Below are positions 31,927 to 41,514 of a DNA stretch of 64,000 nucleotides, piece by piece (position 1 is the stretch's first letter; each line of letters starts with the position of its first letter). The stretch is from Gilliamella sp. wkB112 (lineage in GTDB: Bacteria > Pseudomonadota > Gammaproteobacteria > Enterobacterales > Orbaceae). Under the pieces are notes generated by a model. It was given only the letters and a program-made list of their open reading frames with translations. It was not told where the DNA came from and ran no database searches. The DNA lies in assembly GCF_001690685.1 (NCBI RefSeq), contig NZ_LZGL01000020.1:1-64000 (forward strand), given 5' to 3'. A program made the translations under genes and the position numbers.

Positions 31927-33090
31927 TTACGCTTTTGCTCTATCTTCTAACATTGCAACAGCTGGTAATTTTTTACCTTCCACAAATTCAAGGAAAGCAC
32001 CGCCACCTGTTGAAATATAAGAAATCTTATCTTCAATACCAAATAAATCAATTGCGGCTAATGTATCACCACCGCCAGCGATTGAAAAGCCCTTACTATC
32101 TGCAATTGCTTTAGCAACGATTTCAGTACCACGACGGAAATTAGGAAATTCAAAAACACCTACTGGACCATTCCATAAAATGGTTTTAGCATTTTTAATA
32201 ATATCAGCTAAAACTTGTGCTGATTTATCCCCTAAATCTAAGATTTGTTCATTTTCTTTAACATCTTCGACAGATTTTTCAGTCGCCGTAGCTGTCTCAC
32301 TAAACTCAGTTGCAACACGGACGTCAGTCGGTACCGGAATTTCACAGTTGGCCATTAGTTTTTTTGCTTCAGGAATTAAATCTGCTTCATAAAGCGATTT
32401 CCCTACATTATAGCCTTCGGCTGCAATAAAGGTATTAGCAATACCACCGCCAACAATAATTTGATCTGCAATTTTTGATAGTGAATCTAGAACAGTTAAT
32501 TTAGTAGAAACTTTAGATCCTGCAACAATAGCCACCATTGGACGGGCTGGATTATCCAGAGCTTTACCCAATGCATCAAGTTCAGCAGCTAGTAATGGCC
32601 CAGCACAAGCAACCGGTGCAAATTTACCAACGCCATGTGTTGAGGCTTGAGCTCGGTGAGCAGTACCAAAAGCATCCATTACATAGATGTCGCAAAGGGC
32701 AGCATATTTTTTAGATAAAGCTTCATCATCTTTACCTTCACCTACATTAAAACGGACATTTTCAAGAACAACTAATTCTCCTTCTTTAACATCAACGCCA
32801 TTAAGATAATCTTTTACTAGACGTACCGGAAAAGAAACATGAGCTTTTAAATAATCAACAACAGGTTGTAATGAGAATTCAGGGTTATATTCTCCTTCTG
32901 TCGGGCGGCCTATATGAGAAGTAACCATCACTTTAGCGCCTTTTTTGATTGCTTCCTCAATAGTAGGTAATGATGCTTTAATACGGGCATCAGAAGTTAC
33001 TTTTCCATTCTTAACAGGTACATTAAGATCTGAACGAATAAATAAACGCTTACCTTTTAGATCAAGATCTTGCATTCTAACAATAGACAT
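31927..33090 (-). CDS. pgk: Phosphoglycerate kinase
   Basis: Glycolytic kinase making ATP from 1,3-bisphosphoglycerate; 387 residues as in E. coli. Substrate-binding [19 protein letters not shown] at the N-terminus, [20 protein letters not shown], and the nucleotide-binding GGGDTLAAI near the C-terminus are present. AGAGGAAG precedes the ATG. The epd gene that often precedes pgk in enterobacteria is absent; the next gene upstream (rpsT) is divergent. Confidence 0.98.
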   Translation of the reverse strand: MSIVRMQDLDLKGKRLFIRSDLNVPVKNGKVTSDARIKASLPTIEEAIKKGAKVMVTSHIGRPTEGEYNPEFSLQPVVDYLKAHVSFPVRLVKDYLNGVDVKEGELVVLENVRFNVGEGKDDEALSKKYAALCDIYVMDAFGTAHRAQASTHGVGKFAPVACAGPLLAAELDALGKALDNPARPMVAIVAGSKVSTKLTVLDSLSKIADQIIVGGGIANTFIAAEGYNVGKSLYEADLIPEAKKLMANCEIPVPTDVRVATEFSETATATEKSVEDVKENEQILDLGDKSAQVLADIIKNAKTILWNGPVGVFEFPNFRRGTEIVAKAIADSKGFSIAGGGDTLAAIDLFGIEDKISYISTGGGAFLEFVEGKKLPAVAMLEDRAKA

Positions 33091-33241
33091 GAGACTTCCT
33101 CTTGTGAAATAAAAACAAAATAAATTTTTTTGTCATTCTAACATAAAAAATCACTTTAGGTTACTCCCATTGGGGGCTAAATAATAAACATTTACAATTA
33201 ATATCAATTATCACAAACATTAATTTTTTTACGCGAATGCA

Positions 33242-33270
33242 TTGACAAAAGGCAGAAAATAAGGCATATT
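33242..33270 (+). promoter_or_regulatory. Promoter of rpsT
   Basis: TTGACA (33242-33247), 17-bp spacer, CATATT (33265-33270), then CACCCGCC. The consensus -35, correct spacing and GC-rich discriminator fit a strong growth-controlled ribosomal protein promoter about 40 bp before the Shine-Dalgarno. Confidence 0.75.
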
Positions 33271-33318
33271 CACCCGCCTTATTAATGTATATTTTTTATT
33301 TTAACTTGGGAGTTGACT

Positions 33319-33582
33319 TTGGCTAATATCAAATCAGCTAAGAAACGTGCGGTTCAATCCGAAAAACGCCGTAAACATAATGCTAGCAACCGTTCAATGA
33401 TGCGTACTTATATTAAAAAAGTTTACGCAGCAATCGCAGCTGGTGAAAAACAAACAGCTGAAGAAGCATTTAAAAACATGCAAACAGTTGTTGATCGTCA
33501 AGCGGCCCGCGGCTTAATTCACAAAAACAAAGCTGCACGTCATAAAGCAAATTTAATCAAACAGATCAAAGCATTGGCTTAA
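33319..33582 (+). CDS. rpsT: 30S ribosomal protein S20
   Basis: 87-residue S20, matching E. coli length and sequence pattern ([43 protein letters not shown]). The start is TTG at 33319, six bases after GGGAG; a second TTG at 33313 is too close to the Shine-Dalgarno. E. coli rpsT also starts with UUG in a nearly identical context (TTGGCTAATATCAAATC), where the weak codon is part of S20 autoregulation. Followed by a terminator. Confidence 0.97.
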   Translation: MANIKSAKKRAVQSEKRRKHNASNRSMMRTYIKKVYAAIAAGEKQTAEEAFKNMQTVVDRQAARGLIHKNKAARHKANLIKQIKALA

Positions 33583-33621
33583 TGTTTTAGTCTGTTAGTG
33601 ATAATAATTATAGAAAATCAT

Positions 33622-33645
33622 AAAAAGTGGTGAAAGCCACTTTTT
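33622..33645 (+). terminator. Terminator after rpsT
   Basis: AAAAAGTGG / CCACTTTTT stem (33622-33630, 33637-33645) with loop TGAAAG and two further T residues, 40 bp past the rpsT stop. Confidence 0.88.
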
Positions 33646-33704
33646 TTATTTGTATACTAATCTAGTATTTAATATCAATAACATCAAAAGAAAGAGAGTA
33701 TATT

Positions 33705-34328
33705 GTGGTTCAGCGTGATTATGTTAGAAAAAAAAGCCGAACAAAAAAAAATAAATCTCGGTTCATGCCAAAGTTAATGATATTCATCGCTATTGTTCTC
33801 ATCGCTTTATTCTCTGCTGTTCTTTACGTTATTTCGAATAATAATAAAACAGACAAAGTTGTAGAACAATCTAAGAAAAAGACTGAACCTCCAGCAATAA
33901 CTTTGCCTGAACAACCTCAGGAACGCTGGACATATCTAAAGGAACTAGAAACTCCTAACGCTAGTTCAAGATCCTCTTCTAATTCAGTCGCTAGTGAACG
34001 ACAACAAATTTTAGATAGTTTTGTCAATAATCCTCGAGTTGTTACACCACAAACACAAACGAATCAAACAACACAAGTTGCCAAAGCAACATCAATTTCT
34101 ACAACATCACAAACTAAATGGTTATTACAGTGTGGCGCCTTTAAAGACAAATTTAATGCTGATACACTAAGGGCTCAATTAGCTATGTCAGGGTTTAGTG
34201 GTAATATAACTTCGGGTCAACTATATCGTGTTACAGTTGGTCCTTATACTAATAAAAATGATGCAGATAAAGTTGTTAATTCATTAAAAAGTAATGGTAT
34301 CAATAGTTGTACTGTTACCAATCAATAA
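33705..34328 (+). CDS. ftsN: Cell division protein FtsN (short form)
   Basis: Bitopic divisome protein that triggers septal peptidoglycan synthesis. The 207 residues begin with the cytoplasmic MVQRDYVRKKSR (E. coli: MAQRDYVRR), followed by a membrane helix (about 22-45), PQERWTYLKELE (matching the first periplasmic helix of E. coli FtsN), a short ASERQQILDSF helix in the position of the essential E domain, a Gln/Thr-rich linker and a C-terminal SPOR domain (about 135-207) with the KWLLQCGAF start. GTG start at 33705 preceded by AAAGAGAG. Much shorter than E. coli FtsN (319), mainly in the linker. Confidence 0.88.
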   Translation: MVQRDYVRKKSRTKKNKSRFMPKLMIFIAIVLIALFSAVLYVISNNNKTDKVVEQSKKKTEPPAITLPEQPQERWTYLKELETPNASSRSSSNSVASERQQILDSFVNNPRVVTPQTQTNQTTQVAKATSISTTSQTKWLLQCGAFKDKFNADTLRAQLAMSGFSGNITSGQLYRVTVGPYTNKNDADKVVNSLKSNGINSCTVTNQ

Positions 34329-34337
34329 CAGAAGCCT

Positions 34338-35180
34338 ATGAAAACATTTAAGCAGATACAGATATTTTCAAAAATGTTGTGGTGTCGTATCAATCAAGAC
34401 CGTCTAACTACTTCATCTGCAGGACTTGCCTACACAACAATATTAGCACTAGTGCCCTTGATTACTGTTATTTTTTCGTTATTATCTGCTTTTCCAATGT
34501 TTAATGAAATTAGTCATTCGTTAAAACAGTTAATCTACAACAATCTTGTGCCCACTGCTGGTGATACTATTCAAAATTATCTTGAACAATTTATTGCCAA
34601 CACTAAAAAAATGACTATTTTAGGGGTGGTAGGACTAATTGTAACGTCTTTGTTATTAATTAATTCTATTAATAATGCTCTCAATCATATTTGGAAAACT
34701 AAACGTAAACGTTCCTTTATTTATAATTTAACCATGTATTGGACCATCTTAACCTTAGGTCCAATTTTAGTTGGTTCCAGCATAGCAATTAGTTCTTATA
34801 TTTTTTCCTTAAAATGGTTAGCTGCTGCTACAACGGGAAATATTTTACTTGCCACCTTACCATTCATAATTTCAATTGTTGGATTTTGGTTGCTTTATTG
34901 CATCATTCCAACAGAATCTATTCCATTCAGGGAATCGATTATTGGTGCTTTTATAGCCGCGATATTATTTGAATTAAGTAAACGTGCTTTTGCCTTTTAT
35001 GTTACCTCATTCCCAACCTACCAACTTATTTATGGTGTAGTATCATCAATTCCAATTATGTTGGTATGGATTTATTGTTCTTGGTGCATAGTTCTATTTG
35101 GCGCTGAATTTGCGGCTACTCTCACTGACTATAATCAACAAAAACAACTCAATATTAATCATGATCAGAAATCGGAGTAA
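34338..35180 (+). CDS. yihY: YihY/virulence factor BrkB family inner-membrane protein
   Basis: 280-residue protein with six predicted membrane helices (first near residues 38-58, last near 243-265). Family landmarks: LAYTTILALVPLITVIFSLLSAF, INSINNALNHIWKTKRKR and PTYQLIYGVVSSIPIMLVWIYCSWCIVLFGAE. Formerly annotated as RNase BN, which is now known to be wrong; a transport or membrane-organisation role is possible. Followed by dtd after seven bases, the same pair as in E. coli (yihY-dtd). Confidence 0.92.
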   Translation: MKTFKQIQIFSKMLWCRINQDRLTTSSAGLAYTTILALVPLITVIFSLLSAFPMFNEISHSLKQLIYNNLVPTAGDTIQNYLEQFIANTKKMTILGVVGLIVTSLLLINSINNALNHIWKTKRKRSFIYNLTMYWTILTLGPILVGSSIAISSYIFSLKWLAAATTGNILLATLPFIISIVGFWLLYCIIPTESIPFRESIIGAFIAAILFELSKRAFAFYVTSFPTYQLIYGVVSSIPIMLVWIYCSWCIVLFGAEFAATLTDYNQQKQLNINHDQKSE

Positions 35181-35187
35181 CTAAACC

Positions 35188-35622
35188 ATGATTGCCTTAA
35201 TCCAACGTGTTAAACAAGCCAGCGTTACTGTTGACAGTCAAATTATTGGACAGATTAATCATGGACTTCTGGTTTTACTCGGCGTTGAACAACAAGATGA
35301 TGAACAAAAAGCAATACGTCTTTGTGATAAGGTTTTAGGTTATCGTATTTTTAGTGATACTGAAGGAAAAATGAATCTTAATGTAAAACAAGCTAACGGT
35401 AAAATATTAGTTATTTCTCAATTTACTCTAGTAGCTGACACACATAAAGGAATGCGCCCTAGTTTTACTCGAGGTGCCAAGCCTGAAGAAGCTAATAAGC
35501 TTTATCAATTTTTTGTTCAACAATGCCAACACCAAATTGAAACCCAAACAGGCCAATTCGCCGCTGATATGCAAGTATCACTTATTAATGATGGGCCAGT
35601 AACATTCTGGTTACAAGTTTAA
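35188..35622 (+). CDS. dtd: D-aminoacyl-tRNA deacylase
   Basis: Hydrolyses D-amino acids (and glycine misloaded on tRNA-Ala) from tRNA. 144 residues (E. coli 145), starting [16 protein letters not shown] and containing the [17 protein letters not shown] motif and the [10 protein letters not shown]-terminal element with the Gly-cisPro region. Cotranscribed with yihY. Confidence 0.96.
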   Translation: MIALIQRVKQASVTVDSQIIGQINHGLLVLLGVEQQDDEQKAIRLCDKVLGYRIFSDTEGKMNLNVKQANGKILVISQFTLVADTHKGMRPSFTRGAKPEEANKLYQFFVQQCQHQIETQTGQFAADMQVSLINDGPVTFWLQV

Positions 35623-35666
35623 TCTACTTAGGCATTGCGAAGAGAAAATAATAACCACTTATATAT

Positions 35667-37022
35667 TTATTGCATTTGTTTTAACATTTCTAAGGGATTT
35701 TGTGTTTCATTCAAACCTAACTCATGTAGTTTATTTACATAAAACTGTTTAACATCCTGCCAACGATAATAAGGATAATTATTAGTTGCTATCGGAATTT
35801 TTACTTCCTGTTCATTTAATAACACTTTAACCAAAACTGGCTGATTAGCCTCCCTGCTTTGATAAAAGATCCATTGAATATTAGCTCCCATTGGAATTAT
35901 TTTATCGGCATGCCAAACAGAAGGATACTCCCAAAGTGTATCTGTTATATTTGCTGTACCTTCTATTTCTAGCAACGTTGCCAAAGGTGAAATTGTTTCA
36001 GCATGGGCAAAACGTAGATTAGCATCTATATTAGAGTCAGTCACAGCCGCATCAGCAGTATGTATCATATTCCATAATAATGGTGCAGCAATTTTAATCT
36101 GAATACCATTAGAATCGAAAGCCGGACCAATTTGTAGATAATTTTTAACACCTACTACAGTATTAAACCAAATTTGTTCCTTTGTTGTAAAATACATACT
36201 CAGATCAAGATTATTATTGGCTAAGACTTGTGGTGGAAACGCTAATAATTCTTGATAAAGTTGATAAATTGCAATCACAAAACCATTGGTCTTAATTGAT
36301 GACAAACCTAATATTTCAATGCCATTATCTAGTTGACGGGAAAAATCATTGGTAAATATTTTTTTAGCAATCTCATCACTCATTTGTATAGTTTGTGGAG
36401 CATATTCTAAAGATTTGATGGCATTTTTAATAGTTTTACTATTTTTATATGCTTTATAATTTGGTGAACAATCAAAAAAACGCAATAACGTTTGCTCATC
36501 ATCAGGTTGCTGCATTATTTGAATATTAGGATATTTAGTACTAAAAACATGCATAAAAATTTTTGCAGTTTCTTTTGCTCTAGGTGAACTAGATGTCATT
36601 ACATCAAGTTTTTGACCTTTAAAAACTGAAGGATTATTAGCTAACATTCTTTGACTGATAAAACTAATATCTTGACGACCAAGATCGGTGAGTTCGCCAT
36701 AATGATTTTTATTAAGTTGTATAATAATTGCAATTTGCCTAAGTAATTCTTTACCCATATCCGTCAATTGATTGTCTTTTTCAGCTAATAGTAAAGTGTT
36801 ATAAGCTATATCTTCGTATTTTGCTTTACTGATAAAGCGTGATCCATGACGCCCAACATGATCAATATAAAAAGCTTGATAACCTTTTGGTATCGGAGTT
36901 AACTTCTGTTTTGTATTGTATTGATAACTAGTTTTAGATCCAGAAACTATCATTTGCTGTGCAAAACTCATTGAAGAAAATAAAAATAATACAATAAAAA
37001 ACAATTTATTAGCGTTATTCAT
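35667..37022 (-). CDS. Secreted histidine phosphatase, MINPP/phytase-like
   Basis: 451-residue protein with a clear Sec signal peptide (about residues 1-21, cleavage near SFA-QQ) and the two signatures of branch-2 histidine phosphatases: RHGSR at residues 58-62 (nucleophile His59) and HAE at 340-342. The HAE proton-donor form, rather than HD, is characteristic of multiple inositol-polyphosphate phosphatases. The predicted role is periplasmic or outer-surface release of phosphate from inositol phosphates such as phytate; glucose-1-phosphate or other phosphomonoesters are alternatives. It stands alone, with its own promoter candidate at 37190-37218, between dtd and dauA. Confidence 0.85.
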   Translation of the reverse strand: MNNANKLFFIVLFLFSSMSFAQQMIVSGSKTSYQYNTKQKLTPIPKGYQAFYIDHVGRHGSRFISKAKYEDIAYNTLLLAEKDNQLTDMGKELLRQIAIIIQLNKNHYGELTDLGRQDISFISQRMLANNPSVFKGQKLDVMTSSSPRAKETAKIFMHVFSTKYPNIQIMQQPDDEQTLLRFFDCSPNYKAYKNSKTIKNAIKSLEYAPQTIQMSDEIAKKIFTNDFSRQLDNGIEILGLSSIKTNGFVIAIYQLYQELLAFPPQVLANNNLDLSMYFTTKEQIWFNTVVGVKNYLQIGPAFDSNGIQIKIAAPLLWNMIHTADAAVTDSNIDANLRFAHAETISPLATLLEIEGTANITDTLWEYPSVWHADKIIPMGANIQWIFYQSREANQPVLVKVLLNEQEVKIPIATNNYPYYRWQDVKQFYVNKLHELGLNETQNPLEMLKQMQ

Positions 37023-37189
37023 AAAAACACCTAATTTTTAAATACTTTATTTTATTGCGTAAGGAATTGAAAACTGAGTTAATAAAAATTGTATCAATAA
37101 ATCTAATTAAATATATTTTTACAAATTATTAAAACTATAGAATAGATGAAATAAATATAACTATTTTTATAACATTAAATTTCGAACAA

Positions 37190-37218
37190 ATTTTATCCTT
37201 TAATATTACGTACGTCAA
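37190..37218 (-). promoter_or_regulatory. Promoter candidate for the histidine phosphatase gene
   Basis: Minus strand TTGACG (37213-37218), 17-bp spacer, TAAAAT (37190-37195). It lies about 170 bp before the ATG at 37022, leaving a long A/T-rich leader with no other recognisable element. Confidence 0.55.
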
Positions 37219-37318
37219 AAAATAAACGATTATTTTAACAACGCTCTTTTATTTTTCGTAAAAAAGATTATCTTATACACTATTGATGATAACCTTAGAC
37301 ATAATTGATTAAAAAATA

Positions 37319-38992
37319 ATGAAATTATATGGATTCACCCGCACAAAAATTTGTTGCGCTTTTATTTCAGCATGTATAACTACACCTTACAATCTCTCCC
37401 GTTTCTTTAAAGATTTAATTGCAGGTATCACCGTTGGTATTATTGCTATACCACTAGCAATGGCACTAGCAATCGCTAGTGGTGTGCCTCCACAACATGG
37501 GCTTTATACTGCCATTATCGCTGGTTTTGTGATTGCTTTAACTGGAGGGTCACGTTTTAGTGTTTCTGGACCAACAGCCGCTTTTGTGGTTATTTTATAC
37601 CCGGTATCATTACAGTTTGGCTTATCTGGGCTGTTAATTGCTACGTTGCTGTCTGGCATATTCCTAATTTTGATGGGAATAATTCGATTAGGCAGATTAA
37701 TTGAATATATCCCATTACCCGTAGTTTTAGGTTTTACCTCAGGTATAGCAATCACCATTGCCACTATGCAAATTAAAGATTTTTTTGGTCTAACTCTTGA
37801 ACATATGCCTGAGAGCTACATCAACAAGGTAATTGCTCTAGCTACAACTTTTCCAACAATCAATATGGCTGATACAATAGTCGGACTTGTGACCTTAATT
37901 GTCTTAATTGTATGGCCAAAAGTACGTGTTAGAATTTCTGGTCATTTACCAGCATTAATTGCTGGGATTGTTGTTATGTTGATATTTAATCAATTTGATT
38001 ACCATATTGAAACAATTGGTTCACGCTTTACTTATACTCTGAGTGATAATACTGTTGGTCATGGAATCCCTTCTGTATTACCAGAATTTATTTTACCTTG
38101 GCAATATGCTGATTTTAATTGGGAATGGTCAACACTTTCAGCTCTTTTGCCAATTTCGTTAACTATGGCAATGCTTTGCGCAATTGAATCATTGCTTTGT
38201 GCAGTGGTATTGGATGAAATGACCTATACTAAACATCACTCAAACAGCGAACTGATTGGGCAGGGACTTGGAAATATTATTGCACCATTTTTTGGTGGTA
38301 TTTCAGCCACCGCAGCAATTGCTCGTTCGGCAGCCAATGTTAAAGCTGGAGCAACTTCACCAGTAGCCGCAATTTTACATTCATTAATTGTATTACTAGC
38401 ACTTATCTGTTTCGCACCAATACTATCCTTTATTCCGTTATCGGCAATGGCTGCTCTATTATTGATAGTGGCATGGAATATGAGTGCATTCCAAAGGGTT
38501 ATGTATATAATTAAATGTGCGCCCAAAGATGATATTATAATTATGCTTATCTGCATGTCATTAACTGTATTATTCGATATGGTTATTGCCATAACCCTTG
38601 GGATTGTACTTGCTTCAATTCTATTTATGCGTCGCATTGCCCGTATGACTCGCCTAGTTGAATTAAATAAAACTAATAATAAAACCTTAGTACTGCGTAT
38701 TAATGGACCGTTGTTTTTTGCTGCTGCTGAGCGTACATTTTTAGAACTGTATCAAAAAATTAATGGCTATCATCACATTATATTACAATGGGATGCCGTA
38801 CCAATTTTAGATGCAGGTGGCTTAAATGCGTTAATACGCTTTATTGATGAATTACCTGAACAAGTAGATTTATCAATTTGTGAATTACAATTCCAGCCGC
38901 TTAAAACATTGGCTCGAGCAAAAATTGCACCTATTCCTAATAAATTAATGTTTTTTTCAACTCTTGATGAAGCACTGAAAGATAAAAGCTAG
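37319..38992 (+). CDS. dauA: SulP family C4-dicarboxylate transporter DauA
   Basis: SulP/SLC26 transporter of 557 residues (E. coli DauA/YchM 559). The membrane part contains the near-identical family core [42 protein letters not shown] and [20 protein letters not shown]-type segments; a cytoplasmic STAS domain occupies about residues 445-557 ([18 protein letters not shown]). E. coli DauA takes up succinate, fumarate and aspartate at acidic pH; the substrate here is inferred from that similarity. The start ATG at 37319 lacks a strong Shine-Dalgarno. Confidence 0.92.
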   Translation: MKLYGFTRTKICCAFISACITTPYNLSRFFKDLIAGITVGIIAIPLAMALAIASGVPPQHGLYTAIIAGFVIALTGGSRFSVSGPTAAFVVILYPVSLQFGLSGLLIATLLSGIFLILMGIIRLGRLIEYIPLPVVLGFTSGIAITIATMQIKDFFGLTLEHMPESYINKVIALATTFPTINMADTIVGLVTLIVLIVWPKVRVRISGHLPALIAGIVVMLIFNQFDYHIETIGSRFTYTLSDNTVGHGIPSVLPEFILPWQYADFNWEWSTLSALLPISLTMAMLCAIESLLCAVVLDEMTYTKHHSNSELIGQGLGNIIAPFFGGISATAAIARSAANVKAGATSPVAAILHSLIVLLALICFAPILSFIPLSAMAALLLIVAWNMSAFQRVMYIIKCAPKDDIIIMLICMSLTVLFDMVIAITLGIVLASILFMRRIARMTRLVELNKTNNKTLVLRINGPLFFAAAERTFLELYQKINGYHHIILQWDAVPILDAGGLNALIRFIDELPEQVDLSICELQFQPLKTLARAKIAPIPNKLMFFSTLDEALKDKS

Positions 38993-39029
38993 TTTTAAAT
39001 TTTGCTTTATTATATTTAAGTTTCAACAA

Positions 39030-39061
39030 ACACAATGATGTGATTAATAGTATCATTGTGT
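39030..39061 (+). repeat. Inverted repeat after dauA
   Basis: ACACAATGAT (39030-39039) and ATCATTGTGT (39052-39061), a 10-bp stem with a 12-nt loop, 38 bp past the dauA stop and not followed by a T-run. Candidate mRNA 3'-end hairpin or weak terminator. Confidence 0.5.
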
Positions 39062-39084
39062 ATACCTACTAAAGTTCTCTTCTT

Positions 39085-39104
39085 CTGCCAACAATTGTTG
39101 GCAG
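39085..39104. promoter_or_regulatory. 20-bp perfect palindrome upstream of hdeD-like gene
   Basis: CTGCCAACAATTGTTGGCAG reads identically on both strands. It lies 67 bp before the hdeD-like ATG and just upstream of a possible -35 TTGATT (39110-39115). The absence of a loop and T-run argues against a terminator and for a binding site of a dimeric regulator; the regulator is unknown. Confidence 0.55.
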
Positions 39105-39171
39105 ATCTATTGATTTAAAGATATTTTTACATAATTACTGAAGTTACACATAACTTAATAGGAAAATTTAT

Positions 39172-39717
39172 ATGATATCTGAATTAAAAAATATTACTGA
39201 TCTTAAACAAAAATCAGGTTGGTTTATCTTAGTTGGTATAGTCTTAATTGTCTTGGGATGCTTAGCATTAGGTTACCAGTTTATTGCTACAGTTTTTTCG
39301 GTCTATTTCATCGGTTCGTTACTATTAATCGCAGGTATAGCCCAAACTATACACTCATTTAGTATTAAAGGCTTTGGTCAAAGTGCATTATGGGCAATAA
39401 TGGGGGTCTTATACATTTTTACGGGATTAATGTCATTTTTCCAGCCAATTGCGGTCTCTTCTGCCTTAACTTTAATTATTTCCTTTTTATTAATAATGAG
39501 TGGTTCTACTCAAATATTTGCCGCATTTAATAATCGTAATTTCCCTCGTTGGGGATGGGTGTTAACATCCGGGATTATCAATGTTATTTTAGGGTTAGTG
39601 ATTATTACTGGTTGGCCAAATGATAGTCTTTGGGTATTAGGTATGTTTTTAGGAATTGACTTAGTATTTCAAGGTTGGGCTTATGTCGCTATTGGATTTG
39701 CGTTAAAAAGTCGATAA
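39172..39717 (+). CDS. HdeD family (DUF308) membrane protein
   Basis: 181-residue polytopic membrane protein with six short hydrophobic helices in three repeated pairs, the DUF308/HdeD architecture: GWFILVGIVLIVLGCLAL, LWAIMGVLYIFTGLMSFF and WGWVLTSGIINVILGLVI are the related repeat units. E. coli HdeD is tied to acid resistance at high cell density. TAATAGGAAAA precedes the ATG. Single-gene unit with its own upstream region. Confidence 0.85.
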   Translation: MISELKNITDLKQKSGWFILVGIVLIVLGCLALGYQFIATVFSVYFIGSLLLIAGIAQTIHSFSIKGFGQSALWAIMGVLYIFTGLMSFFQPIAVSSALTLIISFLLIMSGSTQIFAAFNNRNFPRWGWVLTSGIINVILGLVIITGWPNDSLWVLGMFLGIDLVFQGWAYVAIGFALKSR

Positions 39718-39837
39718 TTTTTAATATTGAGAATGCTATTGCCTACTGGTGGTATATTGTAGGCAATAAATGCAAATTAAAAGCAACCGATTTTTAATTC
39801 ATTTCTTGAAGAATTTTGCTAAATTAAGTTAAGAATA

Positions 39838-40866
39838 TTATTTATAACTTTTATTGGTTTTAGCTTTTACTTCCTGCATCGTATGTAAAATTCGATGATA
39901 ATTCTCTAACCTAGATGGTGCAATTTTACCTTCTTTGACTGCCTGTTGTAACAAACATCCTGAAGTATTTAAATGGTTACAATCACGAAATTGACAGCCA
40001 CCTAAATAATCATCGAACTCTTTGAAACCACTGAGAACCTGCTCTGGTTCTAAATGCCACAAACCAAATTCACGAATACCAGGAGAATCAATAATATCAC
40101 CACCATTGGGCAAATGATAAAGTCTGGTCGAAGTAGTAGTGTGCTGACCTAACCCTGATAATTCAGAGACTACCCCTGTCGTAACAAATTGAGATTGATG
40201 AGGTAATAGCAAATTGATAATACTCGACTTACCAACTCCAGACTGTCCAACTAAAATGGATATTTTACCCAGCAAAACTTTTTGCAATAAGGCGATCCCT
40301 TGTTCATTTTGACATGAAACTAATAATACTGAATAACCAATTTTAGTATAAACTATTAATTGCTTCTCAACTTCGGCTCGTTGTTCTTCACTTAATAAAT
40401 CAATTTTATTCAATACAATAATCGGTTTGATATTTATTGTTTCACATGCCACCAAATATCGATCGATAATATTAAGAGATAATTCTGGCAATACTGCTGA
40501 TATAATTACAATCTGGTCAATATTTGCCGCTACTGGTTTAACACCATCATAAAAATCAGGACGTACCAGTTCGGAATGACGCGGATGTACTGCTTCAATA
40601 ATACCATTAGTATTCGGCTCTAAACTTTCACGCCATACTACTTTATCACCGGTTACCAAAGACGGTAATGTCCGGCGGATACTACAGCGATAGATTATCC
40701 CTGCACTATCTTCAACATCTGCAGATTTACCAAAACGACTAATCACCACTCCATCAAGTGGGAACGAAAAATTCGATAGATTTTCATCTGGTTGAGTCGT
40801 TAAACGTTGTTGATGTTTTGCTGCAACACGCCTTTTTTGATTTTGAGAGAGTTTATTTTTTGCCAC
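39838..40866 (-). CDS. rsgA: Small ribosomal subunit biogenesis GTPase RsgA
   Basis: Circularly permuted GTPase that checks late 30S maturation. N-terminal OB fold (about residues 35-100), GTPase motifs in permuted order: NKIDL (G4) before GQSGVGKSS (G1) and DSPG (G3), then a zinc site with Cys-rich CQFRDCNH and CLL. GTG at 40866 gives [13 protein letters not shown], like E. coli MSKNKLS (342 residues here); GTG at 40872 adds two residues and cannot be excluded. Divergent from orn, as in E. coli. Confidence 0.94.
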   Translation of the reverse strand: MAKNKLSQNQKRRVAAKHQQRLTTQPDENLSNFSFPLDGVVISRFGKSADVEDSAGIIYRCSIRRTLPSLVTGDKVVWRESLEPNTNGIIEAVHPRHSELVRPDFYDGVKPVAANIDQIVIISAVLPELSLNIIDRYLVACETINIKPIIVLNKIDLLSEEQRAEVEKQLIVYTKIGYSVLLVSCQNEQGIALLQKVLLGKISILVGQSGVGKSSIINLLLPHQSQFVTTGVVSELSGLGQHTTTSTRLYHLPNGGDIIDSPGIREFGLWHLEPEQVLSGFKEFDDYLGGCQFRDCNHLNTSGCLLQQAVKEGKIAPSRLENYHRILHTMQEVKAKTNKSYK

Positions 40867-40945
40867 AATCACTAATTTTTTTCTAAAACAGTTTGTCAGT
40901 TATGCTACACTAGTTGGTATTAAAAAGAAATTTCTATAGCAAAAT

Positions 40946-41509
40946 ATGACTACACAATCTCAAATTAATAGCAATAATCTTATTTGGATAGATCTTGAAA
41001 TGACAGGACTCAATCCAAGCGTTGATCGTATTATTGAAATTGCCACAATTGTTACCGATTCAGACCTCAATATTCTTGCTGAAGGTCCAGTTATCGCTGT
41101 GCATCAATCAGATGAACAACTGGCACTAATGGATGATTGGAATAAAACTACACATGGTAAATCGGGGCTAATTGAGCGTGTTCGTCAAAGTACCATTACA
41201 GAACAACAAGCTGAATTGCAAACTATTGAGTTCTTGAAACAATGGGTGCCAGAAAATAGCTCACCAATTTGTGGTAACACAATTGGGCAAGATCGTCGAT
41301 TTTTATTCAATTATATGCCAATGTTAGAAAGTTATTTTCATTATCGTTACTTAGATGTAAGCACCATTAAAGAGCTAGCTAAACGTTGGAAACCAGAAAT
41401 CCTAAAAACAATCAGTAAACAGAGTACCCATCAAGCATTAGATGATATTCGTGATTCTATTGCCGAACTTAGTTATTACCGTCAACACTTTTTTAATCTA
41501 ACTAATTAG
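40946..41509 (+). CDS. orn: Oligoribonuclease
   Basis: 3'-5' exoribonuclease of the DEDDh family that degrades di- and oligonucleotides to mononucleotides, including pGpG. 187 residues; catalytic residues are in WIDLEMTGL, the central [11 protein letters not shown] and [16 protein letters not shown]-type Shine-Dalgarno and ATG at 40946. Five bases separate it from waaA, so orn-waaA-hemH probably form one transcript. Confidence 0.96.
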   Translation: MTTQSQINSNNLIWIDLEMTGLNPSVDRIIEIATIVTDSDLNILAEGPVIAVHQSDEQLALMDDWNKTTHGKSGLIERVRQSTITEQQAELQTIEFLKQWVPENSSPICGNTIGQDRRFLFNYMPMLESYFHYRYLDVSTIKELAKRWKPEILKTISKQSTHQALDDIRDSIAELSYYRQHFFNLTN

Positions 41510-41514
41510 TTTAT

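Noticed and set aside
38236-38637. 133-codon open frame antisense to dauA
   Set aside because: Ile/Asn/Ala-rich composition without motifs, fully inside a well supported transporter gene.
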